56,161 nt of DNA. It comes from CALLVY01 sp937899855. Its GTDB lineage: Bacteria; Bacteroidota; Bacteroidia; Chitinophagales; Saprospiraceae. Positions 35,263 through 43,110 of this stretch are shown here, piece by piece. Under the pieces are notes generated by a model that worked only from the letters and a program-made list of their open reading frames with translations, was not told the DNA's origin and did no database searches. Position numbers and translations under genes: made by a program. Location: positions 1 to 56,161 of the forward strand of contig JBCBQC010000039.1 of assembly GCA_039820405.1 (NCBI GenBank). The letters are read 5' to 3'. Position 1 is the first letter of the stretch. The number at the start of each line of letters is the position of its first letter.

Positions 35263-35758
35263 GGGACTGTTCCGGGTTTTCTCTCAAGAAGGAAGCGCGG
35301 TTGGTCCCCTACGACACGGGGACGCTTTCGGCTTACTTCTCTAGGTTTTGTGTAAATGGATTCTTGTCGCTGGTTAGTTATTTATCTGGTCTCGAAGTGA
35401 TGATATTAGGATTTGGTCTTATCAATCACGGATTTTTTTTGCGACATTTGACGATCGTTTTCCAAAATATGTGACAGTAATGGGAAATTATGGAAGCGTC
35501 AGTCGCCGTGTTCTTAGCTCAATATAAATCATTATATTTAATATGTCTAGTGGAGCGCGCGTTTTTATAGCAAAAAAAGTGCCAAAATACTGTAAACACT
35601 AGATTTTAATATTTGTTTAAAACGTATGTTTAGTGAATGTATTCGTACTCATCCCCTTTTTTTCCACAAATCCGTCACATTTCCCAAGCAGAAAAACAGA
35701 ACGATTCGTGACACGATTCCGCAAAATCTACTTTTTACCCTAAAACTCTTGCGTTCCT
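35263..35758. other. AT-rich divergent intergenic region (rpoN / aminopeptidase P)
   Basis: 496 bp without a coding frame. It is much more AT-rich than its neighbours, with runs such as ATTTTTTTTG near 35430 and ATTATATTTAATATG near 35531. The only promoter-like element found is that of the aminopeptidase gene at 35705-35736. No clear rpoN promoter, hairpin or small gene was seen. Confidence 0.5.
35705..35736 (+). promoter_or_regulatory. Probable promoter of the aminopeptidase P gene
   Basis: TTCG (35705-35708), a 20-nt spacer and TACTTTTT (35729-35736) fit the TTTG-N19-21-TAnnTTTG pattern with one mismatch in each box. The ATG follows 23 bp later. Confidence 0.5.
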
Positions 35759-37549
35759 ATGAGTATCAACGACCGCATCGCCGCCCTGCGCCGGGAGCTC
35801 CAGCGCCACAAGCTCGCCGCCTACCTCATCCCCAGTAGCGACCCCCACCAAAGCGAATACGTGGCTAGCCACTGGAAATCCCGGGAGTGGATCTCCGGCT
35901 TTACCGGCTCGACCGGACTGGTTATCGTTACCCCCGATCACGCCGGACTCTGGACCGACTCCCGCTACTTCATCCAGGCCGAACAAGAGCTCGCCACCAG
36001 CGAAGTGGTCCTCCACAAACTCAAAGTTCCCCACACCCCCGAATACCTCGACTGGCTGCGGGATACCCTCCCCGAGGGCAGTACGATCGGACTGGACGGC
36101 TGGCTCTTTTCCGTCGCCCAAATCCGCGCGTTACACCGTACCCTCCACCAACAAAACATTGAGGTACACAGCGACCTGGACCTAATCGACACCGTGTGGG
36201 CCGATCGCCCCGCCCTACCCCGGGCCGAGGTCTTCGAACTCCCCCTGACCGTCACGGGCCAGAGCCGAGCGGACAAGCTCGCGGTGGTCAGCCGTAAGGT
36301 GGAAGAACAAAACTGCGATTACCACCTCGTCGCCGATCTGGCCGACCTCTGTTGGATCCTCAACCTCCGCTCCTCCGATATCGACTACAACCCCGTCAGC
36401 ATTGCCTACCTGCTGATTGGCCCCCAGCAACACCAGCTTTTTATCGACTCCCAAAAAATCAGCCCCGAATTGCGGACCCAGCTACGGGCGGATGGGATTC
36501 ACCTCCAGCCTTACGATGGATTGAAGGATTTTTTAACTCAATTACCCACTACGGCGCGCGTACTACTCGATCCCCGCGGTACGAGTATTGCCCTGTATGC
36601 GACCCTGGAAGAAGAGCAGGTCGTAAGGGGGGAAGCCCCTTCCATCCTCCTACGGGCGATCAAAAACGAAACGGAGGTTCAGCACATCCGAGAGGCGATG
36701 CGCAAGGATGGGGTGGCGCTTACGCGGTTGTACCGCTGGCTAGAGGGACGCCTGGCCGAAGGGCCCATCAGCGAAGTCGCCGTGGCGCAGCAACTCGATG
36801 CTTTCCGACGGGCCCAGGGCGACTACTACGGCGAAAGTTTTTCGGCCATCGTCGGCTACGGTGCCAACGGCGCCATCGTCCACTACCGTCCCCTGCCCGA
36901 GCAATGCGCTGACCTTCAGCCCGAAGGCATCCTGCTACTCGACTCGGGGGGGCAGTACCTCCAGGGCACTACCGACATTACCCGAACGACGGCCTTGGGA
37001 AGGGCAACGGCCGAGCAGAAGCGTCATTTTACCCTCGTCCTCAAGGGACACATCGGACTGGCACGCGTTCACTTTCCCCACGGTACGCGGGGCAATCAGC
37101 TGGAAGTACTGGCTCGGCAGGCGCTCTGGGAGCAAGGCCTCAATTACGGACACGGTACGGGACACGGCGTCGGCTTTTTCCTCAACGTCCACGAAGGGCC
37201 CCAGGCCTTTGGATCGGGAGCCACGGGCAAGGCCGCGACCGTACTGGAGCCTGGCATGTTTACCTCCAACGAACCGGGTTACTATCAGACCGGTGATTAC
37301 GGCATTCGCATCGAAAATTTGGTGCTGTGCGTGGAAGCTGCGCAAACGGACTACGGCCGCTTCCTAAAATTTGAAACCCTAACCCTTTTCCCCATCGACC
37401 AACAACTCATCGAATGGGAGCTACTGACGTCGGTGGAAAAACAGTGGTTGGAGGCCTATCACCGGGAGGTCTACGCACAATTGGCGCCTCGCCTGGAAGC
37501 CGAGGAGCGGGAATGGTTGCGCCAGCAATGCGGGTTGGAAAGTGTTTAG
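35759..37549 (+). CDS. Xaa-Pro aminopeptidase (M24B, aminopeptidase P)
   Basis: 596 aa, the long form with two N-terminal creatinase-like domains (YLIPSSDPHQSEYVASHWKS at the start, second domain from about 160) and a C-terminal pita-bread catalytic domain. The metal ligands are visible: LLDSGGQYLQGTTDITRT (two Asp), GHGTGHGVGFFLNVHEGPQ (His), FTSNEPGYY (Glu) and GIRIENLV (Glu). It removes the N-terminal residue from peptides with proline at position 2, using two Mn or Zn ions in the cytosol. There is no signal peptide. Its stop overlaps the convergent response-regulator stop in TTAG (37546-37549). Confidence 0.94.
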   Translation: MSINDRIAALRRELQRHKLAAYLIPSSDPHQSEYVASHWKSREWISGFTGSTGLVIVTPDHAGLWTDSRYFIQAEQELATSEVVLHKLKVPHTPEYLDWLRDTLPEGSTIGLDGWLFSVAQIRALHRTLHQQNIEVHSDLDLIDTVWADRPALPRAEVFELPLTVTGQSRADKLAVVSRKVEEQNCDYHLVADLADLCWILNLRSSDIDYNPVSIAYLLIGPQQHQLFIDSQKISPELRTQLRADGIHLQPYDGLKDFLTQLPTTARVLLDPRGTSIALYATLEEEQVVRGEAPSILLRAIKNETEVQHIREAMRKDGVALTRLYRWLEGRLAEGPISEVAVAQQLDAFRRAQGDYYGESFSAIVGYGANGAIVHYRPLPEQCADLQPEGILLLDSGGQYLQGTTDITRTTALGRATAEQKRHFTLVLKGHIGLARVHFPHGTRGNQLEVLARQALWEQGLNYGHGTGHGVGFFLNVHEGPQAFGSGATGKAATVLEPGMFTSNEPGYYQTGDYGIRIENLVLCVEAAQTDYGRFLKFETLTLFPIDQQLIEWELLTSVEKQWLEAYHREVYAQLAPRLEAEEREWLRQQCGLESV

Positions 37550-38220
37550 AGCATGCCCACCAACCCATTGCGGTAGGCGTAGATGACGAGTCCGGCGGTG
37601 TTTTTGACCCCCGTTTTTTCGATGAGCTTCCGACGGTGCCCCTCTACCGTGCGCTGGCTAAGGAAGAGCTGTTGAGCGATCTGACCATTGGTTTTTTCCT
37701 GGCAAATGAGTTCGAGTACCTCCTTTTCACGGCGGGTGAGTTTGGCTTCGGATCCCCTGCCCGAACTGGGCAGTTCGGGACGCCCCTTCATCCGCAGTCC
37801 TTTGACCAATGCTTTGGAGACGTATTCGTTAAAAAAGAAACCGCGCTCCACCACCGATTCGATCGCCTCGCGCAGGACCTCGGGTTCCTCGTCCTTGAGC
37901 AGGTAGCCATTGGCGCCGATTTTCATCATGTGCGCAATGAGGCGTTCTTCGTTGTACATGGTCAGGAGGATGATTTTGAGGTCGGGGTCGCGGGCCTTGA
38001 GGATTTCGGTGGCCTCGATACCGTCCATTTCGGGCATCTTTAGGTCCATCAGGATGACATCGGGGCGGATGGTCTCCAGTTTTTGCAAGAGTTCTTTGCC
38101 ATTTTCCGCTTCGAGGATCAGGTCGATATTATCGAATTCGGCGACGATAAATTTGAGGCCCTTGAGAAAAAGCTTTTGGTCGTCGGCGATGGCCAGTTTG
38201 ATGGTGGGGCGGGGATTCAT
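37546..38220 (-). CDS. NarL/FixJ-type response regulator
   Basis: 224 aa. An N-terminal receiver (acidic IADDQ, phospho-acceptor Asp59 in LMDLKMPEMDG, switch Lys109 in YLLKDEE) is joined to a LuxR/GerE helix-turn-helix (about 157-218: LTRREKEVLELICQEKTNGQ, then FLSQRTVEGHRRKL). It is a DNA-binding transcription regulator controlled by phosphorylation. It lies 12 bp downstream of the HisKA_3 kinase gene, which is its likely partner. Target genes cannot be told from the sequence. Confidence 0.94.
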   Translation of the reverse strand: MNPRPTIKLAIADDQKLFLKGLKFIVAEFDNIDLILEAENGKELLQKLETIRPDVILMDLKMPEMDGIEATEILKARDPDLKIILLTMYNEERLIAHMMKIGANGYLLKDEEPEVLREAIESVVERGFFFNEYVSKALVKGLRMKGRPELPSSGRGSEAKLTRREKEVLELICQEKTNGQIAQQLFLSQRTVEGHRRKLIEKTGVKNTAGLVIYAYRNGLVGML

Positions 38221-38232
38221 AGCGATGGGGTT

Positions 38233-39051
38233 TTAGTCATTGGTAAATTGGACGGGGGCTTCGAGTTGAAAGAGAAATCCGGCCGTAGGTGCACTTTTGA
38301 CCCGCATCTCGGCGGCCAGGAAGTTGGCGCGGCTCTCGATGCTTTTGAGGCCCAGGCCCTTGATGGATTTGCCGGTGGCGTGACGCGTGGGAAAGTCAAA
38401 ACCCACGCCATCGTCCTGATACTGCAAGTGGACTTGGGAATCCCTAAATTGTAGGGACAGCTCGATGCGCTGGGCCCGGGCGTGCTTAAGGGTATTGTTA
38501 AACAATTCCTGGATGATGCGGTAGAAGGCCACTTCTTTTTCCACCTCAAAACGCCTTTCCTCCCGACAGTCAAACTGTACTTCTCCCTCACCCAATTCAT
38601 TGTAACGGTCGACCAAGTCTTCCAAGGCGGCCACCAGTCCGAAGCGTTCGAGGCTCAGGGGCAGCAGATCGTGCGTGATCTGCCGGACGTTGAGGATCGT
38701 TTCTTCCAACAGCTCCATCGCCTCCCGTTTGACCTGTTGCTGGTACTCCTCCGACTTTTCGGGATTGCGCAGCAACTGCCGGAGGTAGAGCTTGGTGGCG
38801 GACAATTGGCTGCCGATACTGTCGTGCAAATCGGCGGCGATGCGTTTGCGTTCCACCTCCTGGGTTTGGATGCTGGAATTGACCAAGTCCTTTTGGTACT
38901 CGAATTCCAAGCGCAGCAGTTTCTCCTGTTGGGTCATCAGACGCTTTTGATAAATGACGAAAAAGATGACGATGGCGATCGCCAGGAGTAGCATCCCTAC
39001 CAATCCCGCGACGAGGAGTAAGGGTAATCCAACTTGTTCGACCTGATCCAT
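38233..39051 (-). CDS. HisKA_3-type sensor histidine kinase
   Basis: 272 aa. One TM helix (about 9-34) is followed by a short coiled coil, the HisKA_3 dimerisation domain with the phospho-acceptor His76 in ERKRIAADLHDSIGSQL, and an HATPase_c domain (IIQELFNNTLKHA, QDDGVGFDF, KGLGLKSI). There is no extracytoplasmic sensor domain, so signal input probably comes from the multi-TM protein encoded just upstream, whose gene overlaps this one by 55 bp. It should phosphorylate the downstream LuxR-type regulator. This class resembles NreB/LiaS/DesK kinases. Confidence 0.93.
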   Translation of the reverse strand: MDQVEQVGLPLLLVAGLVGMLLLAIAIVIFFVIYQKRLMTQQEKLLRLEFEYQKDLVNSSIQTQEVERKRIAADLHDSIGSQLSATKLYLRQLLRNPEKSEEYQQQVKREAMELLEETILNVRQITHDLLPLSLERFGLVAALEDLVDRYNELGEGEVQFDCREERRFEVEKEVAFYRIIQELFNNTLKHARAQRIELSLQFRDSQVHLQYQDDGVGFDFPTRHATGKSIKGLGLKSIESRANFLAAEMRVKSAPTAGFLFQLEAPVQFTND

Positions 39052-39677
39052 AGCGCGATGGTGTAGAAGGTATTTTTAAGGATGGTTAGGAAGGCATGAA
39101 TCCCCCAGATGGTGAAGCTTGAGGAGAGAGAAGATACGATTTTGTTGCTGTAAATAAAAACGAAGAGACTTCCCGAGAAGTAGATGAGACTTCCCGCACT
39201 AATCCAAAACAAGGGCGCTTGATCCAGGTGTTTTATCTCCAAGGTTCGCAAAATATGATAAAAATACATCAGTACGAAGGAGATGACTAAAAGTGCCTCG
39301 ATGGCTTTGGCAAAGGCATTAAAACGGGTAATGCCATCGATGTAGATGCTATTGAAGATGGCAAAGATGGAGAAGGCCACTAAGAGCAAGCGCAGTCCTG
39401 AACTCGGAAGCAAGCTCACGATAGATGGCCCAAACATTAGGGCCAAAAGCCCCAACTCAATAACGGTAAAGATATGGAGGAGAAAGAGGTTGTTGAGATG
39501 TAGGCCCGCACCAATGAACATAGCAAGTAGTTCAATAACTACCGCAATTCCTACCAAGATACCCAATAACCTTTGCTCGCGATCACTACGGCGCCAGCGC
39601 CAGAGTGTCAAGATAGCGGGTACCAATCCAAAAACACTCGAGAAGTACATAATTGATCTAGCCAGGGTCTCCTCCAT
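38997..39677 (-). CDS. Multi-TM protein, probable sensor partner of the adjacent kinase
   Basis: 226 aa and almost wholly hydrophobic, with about seven TM segments (about 10-26, 38-57, 64-84, 92-110, 123-142, 155-175, 190-210). No enzymatic or transport motif is recognised. The gene overlaps the kinase gene by 55 bp, so translation is probably coupled. The layout (seven-TM protein, membrane-anchored kinase without a sensor domain, LuxR-type regulator) suggests that it is the input module of a three-part signalling system. This is inference from position and topology; the family itself is not recognised. Confidence 0.75.
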   Translation of the reverse strand: MEETLARSIMYFSSVFGLVPAILTLWRWRRSDREQRLLGILVGIAVVIELLAMFIGAGLHLNNLFLLHIFTVIELGLLALMFGPSIVSLLPSSGLRLLLVAFSIFAIFNSIYIDGITRFNAFAKAIEALLVISFVLMYFYHILRTLEIKHLDQAPLFWISAGSLIYFSGSLFVFIYSNKIVSSLSSSFTIWGIHAFLTILKNTFYTIALWIRSNKLDYPYSSSRDW

Positions 39678-39692
39678 ATCTTCTCAGGTCAA

Positions 39693-40526
39693 TCAGCATG
39701 CAGGAGGGCAAGGGCTGGAAAATTCATAAAAATTGGATTCCTTCTTGCCGCTAACCGTGGTGCCCCGGGTCTCCAGAATGATACAGACGTCAAAGGCGTA
39801 ACTGTCGATCGAAAAGGATTGGTAACTGCCCAGGTAGACGAACAGCTCGGGGTTGGTGTAGGAGTCCAGCTGGTTTTTGATCAGGGCAGAATCCGCCTCA
39901 GAAAAGGTAAAGTAGCGTACCCGCTTGGTGACGACGTAGCCGTCCAAGCGACTTTCAAACTGCTGCCCCATCGCATTGTCCTCGACATTGAGCCAGGTCA
40001 GGATAAACTGATCGGCCGTTTTTTGGTTGACGACCGAATCCCCTTCGATACCCGCCAGGGCGTAGATCTCGTCGATCGAAAGCCCATTTCTCAGATTTCC
40101 TTCCCCCGGTGCCTTTAGCCAGTCGGTCAGGAAAGCATTGGCGTAGGGGTCAGTATTGCCGGCATCATAGCCCTGGATCAGGGGAACAAAGCCCGGCGTT
40201 GCGTTGATTTGGTTGGCCTTATAATTGGTATCCGCAGCCAGGTGGATGCGTACCTGAAGGTTGGTGGGCGCCAGTAGCGCGGCGAGGTCGGCGGTTTTTA
40301 CCTTGAAGCGGTAAGCCCGTTCGTAGCTATTGGACTGCTCATCGGAATCGGAGCGGCCGACGAAGAGGTTACCGATCGCCTGACTGGGGAGGCTTTGCCA
40401 CATGGCAGCCATCTCGGCGAAGGGACTCTTTTCGGCGAGGCTGTTCTGTTCGCCAACCTGGTTAGCCACTTTCGTAATCTTGTTGATTCGGGGTTCGTCC
40501 GACTGCTGAGTTTGTGGGGGTTTCAT
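39693..40526 (-). CDS. Unrecognised 277-residue protein
   Basis: 277 aa with no signal peptide or TM. The N-terminus is polar (MKPPQTQQSDEPRINKITK) and is followed by a soluble domain with FKVKTADLAALLAPTNLQVR, LQVRIHLAADTNYKANQ, GFVPLIQGYDAG and YVVTKRVRYFTFSEADSALI; it ends with a Cys-containing FSSPCPPAC tail. I do not recognise the family. It lies 15 bp upstream of the multi-TM protein on the same strand, so it is probably the first gene of the four-gene signalling cluster. The conserved-looking strands and the two late cysteines are the only structural hints. Confidence 0.7.
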   Translation of the reverse strand: MKPPQTQQSDEPRINKITKVANQVGEQNSLAEKSPFAEMAAMWQSLPSQAIGNLFVGRSDSDEQSNSYERAYRFKVKTADLAALLAPTNLQVRIHLAADTNYKANQINATPGFVPLIQGYDAGNTDPYANAFLTDWLKAPGEGNLRNGLSIDEIYALAGIEGDSVVNQKTADQFILTWLNVEDNAMGQQFESRLDGYVVTKRVRYFTFSEADSALIKNQLDSYTNPELFVYLGSYQSFSIDSYAFDVCIILETRGTTVSGKKESNFYEFSSPCPPAC

Positions 40527-40803
40527 AATTGCGATGTTTGTAAAGGTTGGAAAATACTGCCTCCGGTGAGCAGCGGTTTACCACATCAAAAAAGGGATTA
40601 TTATCGGTAAATAATAGCCAAGGGGGACGTTTTGCGTATTTTTTCGGATAAAAACACGGATTTATACGGGGGTCCCAGCTCCTCCTCCGCACCACAAATC
40701 CGCCTTCATTCTATTGTCATTACCGTTTTTTTCATTTAATTTGCAGTTTGAAAGGCCACTGATCCTTCCAGCGAAAACATTTGTGATATAAAATCAAGTA
40801 GTA

Positions 40804-40923
40804 ATGGCAGACCAAATTCAAGATGCAGGTAGAAAGGGGTACTGTATGATGTACTTCTTCGTATTTTTCTTTCTCTTTATTGCCCTCATTCTCTACGTCT
40901 ACTGGTACAATTTTAACCTCTAG
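40804..40923 (+). CDS. 39-residue membrane mini-protein
   Basis: An ATG at 40804 opens a 39-codon frame ending in TAG at 40921. The product starts with a short polar part (MADQIQDAGRKGYCMMY) followed by one very hydrophobic helix (FFVFFFLFIALILYVYWY) and ends NFNL. A strong terminator follows 27 bp later, and about 280 bp of gene-free DNA precedes it. The single TM with an N-terminal charged segment looks like a small single-span membrane protein, perhaps a regulator or complex subunit. No homologue is recognised. The clean coding pattern, compact terminator and isolation make it more likely real than chance. Confidence 0.6.
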   Translation: MADQIQDAGRKGYCMMYFFVFFFLFIALILYVYWYNFNL

Positions 40924-40950
40924 CGTTTTCTACTTGCGGAACAAGGATAA

Positions 40951-40983
40951 AAAAAGCCTTGCGGCGTGGCCGCAAGGCTTTTT
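40951..40983. terminator. Bidirectional terminator (mini-protein / OmpA-like gene)
   Basis: A perfect 15-bp stem (AAAAAGCCTTGCGGC at 40951-40965 and its complement at 40969-40983) with a GTG loop. The A- and T-tracts on both flanks provide U-runs for both strands, so it can end the mini-gene on the plus strand and the OmpA-like gene on the minus strand. Confidence 0.9.
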
Positions 40984-41010
40984 CATTTATTGTATTTCAA
41001 GGCTCGCTAC

Positions 41011-41817
41011 TTACTCTAGGGATTGGCTAGCTTCGTAGGTAGGTGCCCCGGCGGGAACGATGGCAAACTCCGCCCGGCGGTTTTTCTCCCGAGCCGATTC
41101 GCGATCGGCATCGTTCTCGTAAGACATCGCGGGCTTCCCCGATCCGTGCCCCATGGCGGTGATTTGGTTGGCATCGGCACCCATACGTACCAGGGCGCGT
41201 TTGACGCTATTGGCACGCGCTTGACTCAGGGCCTTGTTGCTGGTAAAGGGAGCTCCCTCCTTCATGGGGACATCGTCGGTGTGTCCTTCGATGACCAAGT
41301 GAGTCGCCGTATTGGCCACCAAGGCTTCGTAAATCGATTGGAGGGTCGCCTTCGACTCTTCGGAAATCCGGGTGGAACCGCTCTTAAAGTGGACGGGCTG
41401 GGAAAGGTAAACATCGTTTTCCTTGGCTTCCAGGCTCAAGCCTTTGGCGGTAAAAGGACCGTAGGTACTACTGACGGCATCATCCATCACCTTGATCTTG
41501 GCATCTTTGCTGCTGATCATTTCCTTCATCTCAGCCGTTTCCTTCTTGGCCTGGCTGAGTTCGGTTTGGATACCGGTGATTTCTCCATTCAACCGGTTGG
41601 TCTCGGAAGTGAATTCGTCTTGTAGTTTGGTCTTCTCGTCGTTGAGGGTGGCTACATTTTCTTCCAGGTTTTTCACCTGTTGCTGCGTCTTAGACAACAT
41701 TTGGTCGAGTTCTTCCTTGTCGCTCACCAGTTCGTTCCATTTTTTCTTGGAAACGCAGGAGGAGAGCACCATAACCAAGGTCAAACACACCACTGGCAGG
41801 AGGCGCAAATTTCTCAT
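41011..41817 (-). CDS. OmpA-family lipoprotein with coiled coil
   Basis: 268 aa from the ATG at 41817, where a lipoprotein leader begins (MRNLRLLPVVCLTLVMVLSSC, Cys21). A long coiled coil follows (about 25-115, SDKEELDQMLSKTQQQVKNL). The OmpA-like peptidoglycan-binding domain (about 140-260) has VIEGHTDDVPMKEG, LSQARANSVKRALV, ITAMGHGSGKP and REKNRRAEFAI, which carry the diaminopimelate-contacting Asp and Arg. It tethers the outer membrane to the wall. A 26-codon upstream extension lacks a leader and is not used. It shares the terminator at 40951-40983 with the mini-protein. Confidence 0.92.
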   Translation of the reverse strand: MRNLRLLPVVCLTLVMVLSSCVSKKKWNELVSDKEELDQMLSKTQQQVKNLEENVATLNDEKTKLQDEFTSETNRLNGEITGIQTELSQAKKETAEMKEMISSKDAKIKVMDDAVSSTYGPFTAKGLSLEAKENDVYLSQPVHFKSGSTRISEESKATLQSIYEALVANTATHLVIEGHTDDVPMKEGAPFTSNKALSQARANSVKRALVRMGADANQITAMGHGSGKPAMSYENDADRESAREKNRRAEFAIVPAGAPTYEASQSLE

Positions 41818-42275
41818 AGTCTGTTTAATTTGATAAAAGTTAAAATGTAATTTGAATAAGCATGTTGAAAAGCAGAGGTGCGGATGGTTTCGCATCGAAC
41901 CCAGCGATTCGTTTTCGGTGCAGTTCTTGGAATCTTGTCCCAGTGATGGGCCAATCGGATCAAAATTAACAAACCCACCGAGAAATCAATCCCTGACTTC
42001 CTCTTTTTTTCCAACTCAAGAACGATTGGCTGTGTTGTTTAGCCACTTTAGGCTAAAGTAATACTTTAAACTTCTTACTTTAAATTCAGCATAATCAGGC
42101 GTCCGAATAGATCGAACTGGCTCGGAGCTGGTGATCCAGGGGCTGCCGCTCGTTCCGCAAGACTTATTCAGCAAGACTGCCCCCGGGGCACGGGGGTTGC
42201 ATCGGTGGGTAAAAATGCGGGGGGACTGCCCGAAATCCCTTATTTTTGCGCTTACCACCATCGTTTTGACTTGTT
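41818..42275. other. Divergent intergenic region (OmpA-like / trmB)
   Basis: 458 bp without a gene. It contains a 7-bp inverted repeat (TTTAGCC at 42038-42044, GGCTAAA at 42051-42057) within a cluster of ACTTTA/TAAAGT repeats around 42045-42090, which could be an operator. The trmB -7 box is at 42241-42248. Nothing else is recognised. Confidence 0.45.
42241..42248 (+). promoter_or_regulatory. -7 box upstream of trmB
   Basis: TATTTTTG matches TAnnTTTG exactly and lies 27 bp before the ATG. There is no -33 TTTG at the usual distance. Confidence 0.4.
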
Positions 42276-42989
42276 ATGAGCCGTCGCAACAAATTGCAGA
42301 AATTTGCCGAAATACTGGCCTTCCCCCACGTTTACGAGAATTTCAACCCCAAGGCGCCGCAACTGACGGGCAAGGACGGCGCCATCGTCGACTTGAAGGG
42401 CAAATGGGCCAGTGCGCACTTTGGGAACGACCGGCCCATCACCCTGGAGCTGGCTTGCGGGCGGGGGGAATACACCCTACAGCTGGCCCGGAAATATCCC
42501 CAGCGCAATTTCATCGGCGTCGACATCAAGGGGGCCCGGATTTGGAAGGGGGCCAGTATGGCGCTGGCGGAGGGCTTGCACAACGTCGCCTTTTTACGGA
42601 CCCGTATCGAGCAGGTCGACTTGTTTTTTGCCCCCGACGAGGTCAGCGAAATTTGGATCACCTTTCCCGATCCCTTCCTCGGTAAAAGCAACCGCCGCCT
42701 GACCGCCCCCCGCTTTATCGAGCGCTACCGCCGCTTCCTCCGCCCCGATGGCCTCTGCCACCTCAAAACCGACGATCCCACCCTCTTTGAATTTTCCGTC
42801 GCTACCCTCCGCGACCTCCCCGGCGTCGATATCCTGTACCAGGACGAGGACATCTACGCCAAGCCCCTCCCTACGCCCGAGCTGGATTTCAAAACCTACT
42901 ACGAAGCCCTCCACCTACGGGATCAAAAAACCATCAAGTACCTGCGCTTTCGCCTCTCCTCCATCCCGACACCGGAGGCCACACTTTGA
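42276..42989 (+). CDS. trmB: tRNA (guanine-N7-)-methyltransferase
   Basis: 237 aa class I SAM methyltransferase. The SAM-binding motif is LELACGRGEYTLQLA (about 52-66). The second motif is NFIGVDIKGARIWKGA. The family-defining signature is IWITFPDPFLGKSNRRLTAPRFI (PDP and the RRL..F region), with LKTDDPTLFEF and YEALHLRDQKTIKYLRF near the end. It methylates G46 in the variable loop of tRNAs. It has the usual family length. The ATG at 42276 lies directly before the SRRNKLQKF start typical of Bacteroidota homologues. The uvrA promoter overlaps its stop codon. Confidence 0.95.
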   Translation: MSRRNKLQKFAEILAFPHVYENFNPKAPQLTGKDGAIVDLKGKWASAHFGNDRPITLELACGRGEYTLQLARKYPQRNFIGVDIKGARIWKGASMALAEGLHNVAFLRTRIEQVDLFFAPDEVSEIWITFPDPFLGKSNRRLTAPRFIERYRRFLRPDGLCHLKTDDPTLFEFSVATLRDLPGVDILYQDEDIYAKPLPTPELDFKTYYEALHLRDQKTIKYLRFRLSSIPTPEATL

Positions 42990-43015
42990 AAAAAGCAAGC
43001 CGTTCGCTAACTTTG
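42985..43015 (+). promoter_or_regulatory. Probable uvrA promoter overlapping the trmB stop
   Basis: TTTG (42985-42988), a 19-nt spacer and TAACTTTG (43008-43015) match both boxes of the Bacteroidota housekeeping promoter exactly. The -33 box shares bases with the trmB TGA (42987-42989). The uvrA ATG is at 43111, giving a leader of about 90 nt. Confidence 0.7.
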
Positions 43016-43110
43016 CGCTCGCTCAACATTTGAGCCCTTACAGCGGTTTATAAGCGGAGTGATGACACTTCATCAAGCGCATTCGTGCACACCAGCAACC
43101 AGCATTATTT

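Noticed and set aside
33697..35758. Sigma-54 (-24/-12) promoters or an rpoN autoregulatory site
   Set aside because: No TGGCAC-N5-TTGC-like match was found in the intergenic regions read.
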